Assembly: GCA_026707745.1 (NCBI GenBank)
Contig: JAPOWG010000105.1
Coordinates: 33,483-97,482 of the forward strand
DNA length: 64,000 bases
Direction: 5' to 3'
Source of the DNA: Chloroflexota bacterium
GTDB lineage: Bacteria; Chloroflexota; Anaerolineae; Aggregatilineales; Phototrophicaceae
Numbering within the stretch: position 1 is the first letter of the stretch; every line of letters starts with the position of its first letter. A program made the position numbers and the translations under genes. Shown here piece after piece: positions 60,293 through 64,000 of this stretch. The notes under the pieces are model-generated. The model made no database searches. It was not told the DNA's origin and saw only the letters and a program-made list of their open reading frames with translations.

Positions 60293-60813
60293 CTATTGCT
60301 CTTCAGCTTTGTCGACAATATCGGATGGGCAATCTTGTGCGTCACGTTGAGTTGTAAATCGAGTAAGGCGTTCCCAATCTACTTGGGCGTCGTCGCACAA
60401 TTCTACATAGAATTGCTTAGTAAGACGGTTGTAAGTCTGATCGTACGCCGTCATTAGTTCAATCCTAAGTGGCAGTCTCTTGGGCACGAAGTGTTTAAGA
60501 ATGTCGGCAGGCCCTACTCGCCGCCTAGTAGATCGCTTCAGAAAACTCACTAGGTTGTGAGAGAATGTCTCAAAGTGCGCCTCGTCTTTATCCGCAAGAT
60601 AAGAGTCCAAAACTTGACGCATAAAGAGATGAGTTGCCTGCCCGGTCGCTCGCAACAGATAGAGGTTTCTGCCGTTGAAAAGATCTTCAAGTGTTGCGTT
60701 TTTAGGGTTTCAAGCCGCGCCCGCTGTAAGCTCGAAATGCTCTCCGCTAGATACTCTTTGACGTCATTAGGTAGGGAATCCGTAATGACGGGGTCATCGG
60801 AAAGCAGAGTCAT
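60293..60813 (-). pseudogene. Frameshifted ORF related to PmeII-type restriction enzymes
   Basis: Two overlapping frames form one likely gene. It starts at ATG 60813, overlapping the GH5 stop as ATGA. The first frame ends at a TAA near 60550; a -1 shift at the A5 run (~60705) joins LETLK to NATLEDLFNGRNLYLLRA, then QVLDSYLADKDEAHFETF. That junction matches the LEDLLKRKNPYLFRA...LLDAYLSSSEETIFG start of PmeII-family enzymes. The second frame runs to TAA 60293, 173 residues in total. The PD-(D/E)XK catalytic part is absent, so it is a remnant or a domain-only protein. It ends 3 nt from the convergent DUF262 gene. Confidence 0.55.
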
Positions 60814-62789
60814 TTCTTATCCCCTTTCTTCCCGCCGCGACCCAGCAGAAACAGCAGGAACAGCGCGATAAGCCCGATAATCGCCAGCTTGTCATAGGGC
60901 GAAAGCTCGGGCGGCGGCGGCGTCTTGGAGACGATGCGGATCATATGCGGCATATTCTTGTCGCTGTGCCGATAGATCACGCGCTGCTCCTCCGCCAGCA
61001 CCTCATACTCCCCGTCGCTGACCTCGACGCGGTAGCCGTCGGGATACTGCGAGTTAGGCACGTAAATCTCAGTCGGTTCGGCGGAACGGCTGTCGCCGCG
61101 GAAGCTGAAGGTGAACAAGCCGCGCGCCGGATCAAAGCGCATATTGAGCGGTTCTCCCGCGACTTTCCTGGCGTAGGGGCGGACGACTGCGGACAACGCT
61201 CTTCCTCCGGAATCGATATCGGATGGATCGTCTTGCTGGTCAGGGCTGAAAATGGACAGGTCTTCGCCGTTCCAGTTGTCGCCGTGCTCGTTGCTGTTGT
61301 CGGGACTATAGTTCCACTGCGTGTAGTTCATCAAATGCGCGTCCAGCGCAGCCAGTTGATATTCCAGGGCGCAGGCTTGCTCGCTGAAATCGCCGGTCTC
61401 ATAAGCGCCCGCTCCGTTGAGATCGAAGGGGATGCCAAACTCGCCCATGACGACGGGCACATCGCCCATGCAGAGATCGGCGTACTTGCGAAAGCGACCG
61501 ATCTGCCGCCGCATGTAGGCTTTAATGTTCTCGCTCCCGATCACGGGGCGCATTTTGAAGGGGTTGATATTCACCTGCGGGTGGAAGCGCTTGGTGAAAA
61601 GCGTGGCGCCATCGTAGAAATGGGGCGCGTAGACCATTTTCTCAGGGGCTTTATAGATTGGCGGCGGGGCCAGCGGCTCGGCTTCGACGAAGATATATGC
61701 CTCCGGCATGACCTCGTGGATGGCGGCGGCGAAGCGCTCGGTGAAGGGTTTGAGGAAATCCTGCGCGAAATCGGCGCGGGCGAAGTGCCCCGGCCGCAGC
61801 ATGCGCGGCGCGCCGTCCTTGTCCAGATCCCAGATCCCTTGTTCGCGCCAGATGTCCTCGCAGCCGTCTTTCCAGGCGCGCAGGCCGCGCGGATTGATGG
61901 TGGCTTTTTTGACATTGCCGGGCAGTTGATCGATCAACGGCCGGCCGAAGTCCAGGCACTCTTGTTCGAATCCGTTGGCGAGGAAGATCGCCTCGGCCGG
62001 CGACGGCGTGATTTCCAGCTTGACCAGGAGGTGATCGGTGGCGCGCAGGTCCTTCACGCCGATCAGGCCGGCGCTGGGTTCGTTCATGGCGCCGAAACCG
62101 ACGACATTGGGTAGATGGGCGATGCGCTTCGCCAGATGTTGAAAAGCCTTGATGTAGTGGGCTTGCAGGAAGTCTTGCAACGTTTCGCCCTCGCACTTGC
62201 GCCCTGGCGCGAAGCAATTGCCGCCGAAGAACAAGGTGAACATGGTCTGCGGGGCGAAGCGATTGTAATTGCTGGCCCACATCAATTGCGGGAAGCGATC
62301 CAGGCGCTGCTGATGCAGCAGGGCGGCGCCGGTGGCCTCGAAGTTGTCGATCTCCAGCCCGACGATATCGAAGGTCCAGGCGGGCGCGCCGTCGCCGCCG
62401 CTGAAGCGGCTCCAGACATCTTGATGCGGATCGATAAAGAGGTTGATGTCGCGCTCATGGGCCTTTTCGATCAGGGCTTCGATATAGTCGAGAAAGGCTT
62501 CGTCATAGCTGCCGGGCGCGTCGTGCTCCAGCGCTTCCCAGGTCACTACCAGGCGCAGGAAGTCCAGCCCCCAATGCTTGAGCCGCAGGAAGTGCTCATC
62601 GGCTTCTTCCAGCGGGAAGGGGCGTCCCACGAAAGAGACATCGCGGCGCTCGTCCAGGCTATCCGGCAGGTGGGTATAACCCAGGGGCTGGGCCGGGACC
62701 TTGCTGCCGCCGCTCAGGTTGACGCCGCGCAGGATGCGCGTGCGCCCTGTCTCGTCTTTGAACCAGCGGCCTTCGGCTGTGATGGGCAT
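60810..62789 (-). CDS. GH5 glycoside hydrolase with C-terminal membrane anchor
   Basis: A 659-residue endoglycosylceramidase/cellulase-type GH5 enzyme. The acid/base is in GFGAMNEPSAG near residue 231 and the nucleophile Glu in VVMGEFGIPFD near residue 448; HPxD/RLVVTWEALE near residue 80 is the substrate cleft start. A beta-domain (residues ~545-620) follows, then a C-terminal transmembrane helix (KLAIIGLIALFLLFLLGRG) and basic tail. There is no signal peptide, so topology is unsure: the anchor may be a tail anchor. It cleaves a beta-glycan or glycolipid. Its stop overlaps the restriction-like ORF by ATGA. Confidence 0.87.
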   Translation of the reverse strand: MPITAEGRWFKDETGRTRILRGVNLSGGSKVPAQPLGYTHLPDSLDERRDVSFVGRPFPLEEADEHFLRLKHWGLDFLRLVVTWEALEHDAPGSYDEAFLDYIEALIEKAHERDINLFIDPHQDVWSRFSGGDGAPAWTFDIVGLEIDNFEATGAALLHQQRLDRFPQLMWASNYNRFAPQTMFTLFFGGNCFAPGRKCEGETLQDFLQAHYIKAFQHLAKRIAHLPNVVGFGAMNEPSAGLIGVKDLRATDHLLVKLEITPSPAEAIFLANGFEQECLDFGRPLIDQLPGNVKKATINPRGLRAWKDGCEDIWREQGIWDLDKDGAPRMLRPGHFARADFAQDFLKPFTERFAAAIHEVMPEAYIFVEAEPLAPPPIYKAPEKMVYAPHFYDGATLFTKRFHPQVNINPFKMRPVIGSENIKAYMRRQIGRFRKYADLCMGDVPVVMGEFGIPFDLNGAGAYETGDFSEQACALEYQLAALDAHLMNYTQWNYSPDNSNEHGDNWNGEDLSIFSPDQQDDPSDIDSGGRALSAVVRPYARKVAGEPLNMRFDPARGLFTFSFRGDSRSAEPTEIYVPNSQYPDGYRVEVSDGEYEVLAEEQRVIYRHSDKNMPHMIRIVSKTPPPPELSPYDKLAIIGLIALFLLFLLGRGGKKGDKK

Positions 62790-62895
62790 GGGCGGTCCTC
62801 GTTTGGCGGGTCAGTGGGTGAGATTATATCAGACAATCTCACAGTTTTCTTATTTGATGGACCTGCCAAACCGCATCTAAAATCAGTCGAAACTA

Positions 62896-62926
62896 GTAGG
62901 GGCGACCTATCAGGTCGCCCGAAAAA
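62896..62926 (+). repeat. REP-like hairpin
   Basis: GTAGGGGCGACCT (ending 62908), loop ATC, AGGTCGCCCGAAAAAT (from 62912). The perfect 9-bp stem is followed by CTCTCTGCGCTCTCGG, which also accompanies the hairpins near 9195 and 43500. Confidence 0.85.
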
Positions 62927-62958
62927 TACCTCTCTGCGCTCTCGGTGTCTCTTTTTTG

Positions 62959-63046
62959 GTAAACCGCGATCTGCGGTAGCCGAGCAGGTCTATTATTTTA
63001 TGTGAGCGCGGTAGCCCAAATTCGCTGCCGCCGAACGGCTGTGGTG
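62959..63046 (+). repeat. ~90-bp dispersed palindromic repeat, copy 8
   Basis: GTAAACCGCGATCTGCGGTA, GCCGAGCAGGTCTATTATTT, ATGTGAGCGCGGTAGCCC, AAATTCGCTGCCGCCGAACG, GCTGTGG. Over the first 60 bp it is nearly identical to copy 5 at 43528. Confidence 0.87.
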
Positions 63047-63075
63047 AAAAAAGCCTTTGCCAACTCCCTCCGCCT

Positions 63076-63852
63076 TCACACCGCCGGCCAGGGACGATTC
63101 GGGCCCGGACCCGGCCGCGGAAAAACCCCCAGCTCGGCCAGCCGCTCGACCCGCCATTGCAGCATGCGCATCTCGGCGCGCGAGAGCAGCGTCGTCATAG
63201 CCCGCGTGTAGGCGTCGTCGCCATCGCCCAGCCGTCCGCAGAGCAGGCGCAAGTCGGCCAGGATAGCGGGCGGGATGGGCATCCCGGCGTAGTCCCAGAT
63301 CACCGTGCGCAGCTTCTCGCTGGCGTTGAAGGTCAAGCCGTGGTCGATGCCCCAGAGGCGCTCGTCGTCGTCAATCAGGCAGTGGCCGCCCTTGCGATCG
63401 GCGTTGTTGATGATGGCGTCGAAGATGGCCATGCGCTCCAGTTGCCGCGTGAAGCGGTCGCGGTCGAAGGTGAAATAATGCTCTTCGGGATTGTGGTCGA
63501 TGAAGAGTTGCACCGAGCCGATGCCGCGCGTGCCGCCGCGCAGGAAGGTCGGCGGCACCAGGCCCCATCCCAGCGCCTTTGATGTCAAGTAGGCGGCGGT
63601 TTCGCGGTTGCAGAGCGTGCCGTCGGGGAAGTCCCAGAGCGGACGTTCGCCCATGCGCGGTTTGTAAATCGCCATCAGGCGCAGGCCGTCAAGCTCGATG
63701 TTGACCAGGAAGGTGTAGTTGGATCCCCAGCGCATCAGGCCGACTTCATCGTCCATCGCGCCCTTTTCCATGACACGCAGCGCTTCGTCGAGGGCGACGC
63801 GCACCGGTTCATCGAGCGCGCGGGCAGTGTGCACGTGGGTGACTTTCATCAT
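63076..63852 (-). CDS. SCO1664-family kinase-like protein
   Basis: A 258-residue protein of the SCO1664 family (PI3/4-kinase- or HipA-like fold). Conserved motifs are GSNYTFLVNIELDGLRLMAIYKP near residue 43 (nucleotide-binding Lys), FDAIINNADRKGGHCLID near residue 145 (catalytic loop) and WGIDHGLTFN near residue 170 (metal-binding Asp). The substrate is unknown. In Actinobacteria these genes neighbour DUF3090 and a phosphomutase-like gene; here one neighbour is only partly visible. The first of two adjacent ATGs (63852) is taken. Confidence 0.87.
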   Translation of the reverse strand: MMKVTHVHTARALDEPVRVALDEALRVMEKGAMDDEVGLMRWGSNYTFLVNIELDGLRLMAIYKPRMGERPLWDFPDGTLCNRETAAYLTSKALGWGLVPPTFLRGGTRGIGSVQLFIDHNPEEHYFTFDRDRFTRQLERMAIFDAIINNADRKGGHCLIDDDERLWGIDHGLTFNASEKLRTVIWDYAGMPIPPAILADLRLLCGRLGDGDDAYTRAMTTLLSRAEMRMLQWRVERLAELGVFPRPGPGPNRPWPAV

Positions 63853-63932
63853 GCCGGACCTGGAGAATGACGATACGTCGGCTATTGTAACGCGCTAACA
63901 AGTTCGGGAGCAAAATGACGAGCAACGGGGGA

Positions 63933-64000
63933 CTATTCCTCAAACACGATGCGGCGATAGACACCCGCCAGCGGGAGGCTGCAACCGAGTGGCTCGAGCG
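63933..64000 (-). CDS. C-terminal end of an unidentified gene
   Basis: Reading in from the right edge on the minus strand, an open frame gives 22 codons (LEPLGCSLPLAGVYRRIVFEE at the end) before TAG at 63935-63933, 80 nt upstream of the SCO1664-family gene. The sequence is too short to identify. Confidence 0.45.
   Translation of the reverse strand, partial: LEPLGCSLPLAGVYRRIVFEE

Noticed and set aside
60945..62114. 389-codon plus-strand ORF
   Set aside because: It is opposite the GH5 gene whose catalytic motifs are intact.

Overview
The window looks like a chromosomal segment of a Chloroflexota (probably Anaerolineae-like) bacterium. This is inferred from gene content: an SCO1664-family kinase-like protein, an F420-type LLM oxidoreductase, several GT39-like membrane glycosyltransferases, TPR proteins, a family-5 peptide ABC importer, a bacillus-type LexA box and many short dispersed hairpin repeats. 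I could not run a phylogenetic search, so the assignment is tentative. No ribosomal operon, CRISPR array, prophage or complete autonomous IS is visible apart from a REP-associated (RAYT) transposase.

Layout. 0-14 kb: a cysteine synthase (runs off the left edge), membrane glycosyltransferases, a gene-free 604-bp element with terminal inverted repeats and a target duplication (3481-4084), a PhyH dioxygenase, a metallophosphoesterase, TPR proteins, a selenocysteine tRNA (10161-10256, minus), a HAD phosphatase, a TIM-barrel epimerase and a GT2. 14.6-21 kb: two paralogous peptide-binding proteins, each with its own promoter and terminator, then a RAYT transposase with a REP-like hairpin, then the two ABC permeases; no ATPase genes are present. 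21-24 kb: an AhpD-like selenoprotein with an in-frame TGA and a bSECIS-like hairpin, a small hypothetical, an AraC-Ogt DNA-repair protein and a queuosine-precursor transporter. 24-31 kb: mostly minus-strand genes (TolB-like propeller, FMO, TIR-like membrane protein, sugar nucleotidyltransferase, a very acidic protein, PdxT, DtxR regulator, phosphoesterase).

31-49 kb: NIPSNAP and formamidase, a GT2, two tandem near-identical coiled-coil membrane proteins, an LLM oxidoreductase, an orphan FtsX permease, DinB, a Zn-dependent PLC-like protein, a LexA-type HTH-only protein with a LexA box upstream, a MutS-like ATPase, an EEP phosphatase, a WecA/MraY-like transferase and a dehydrogenase. 49-64 kb: two tiny membrane proteins, a YbdK ligase, a sulfatase, a predicted three-way-junction structured element, a secreted nuclease (HNH-SH3-SH3-Excalibur), a PfkB kinase, a methyltransferase, a nitroreductase, an alpha/beta hydrolase, then an AT-richer island with a GmrSD-like DUF262/DUF1524 gene facing a frameshifted restriction-enzyme-like ORF, a membrane-anchored GH5 and an SCO1664-family protein.

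The strongest unusual result is the pairing of a selenocysteine tRNA with an AhpD-like CxxU selenoprotein about 11 kb away. An ordinary gene caller would split the selenoprotein into a truncated fragment and an orphan. Second is a system of dispersed repeats: about eight clear copies of an ~85-95 bp palindromic element and five copies of a GTAGGGGCG...CGCCC hairpin, one of them beside the RAYT gene. In places the repeat reads into the coding frame of a neighbouring gene.
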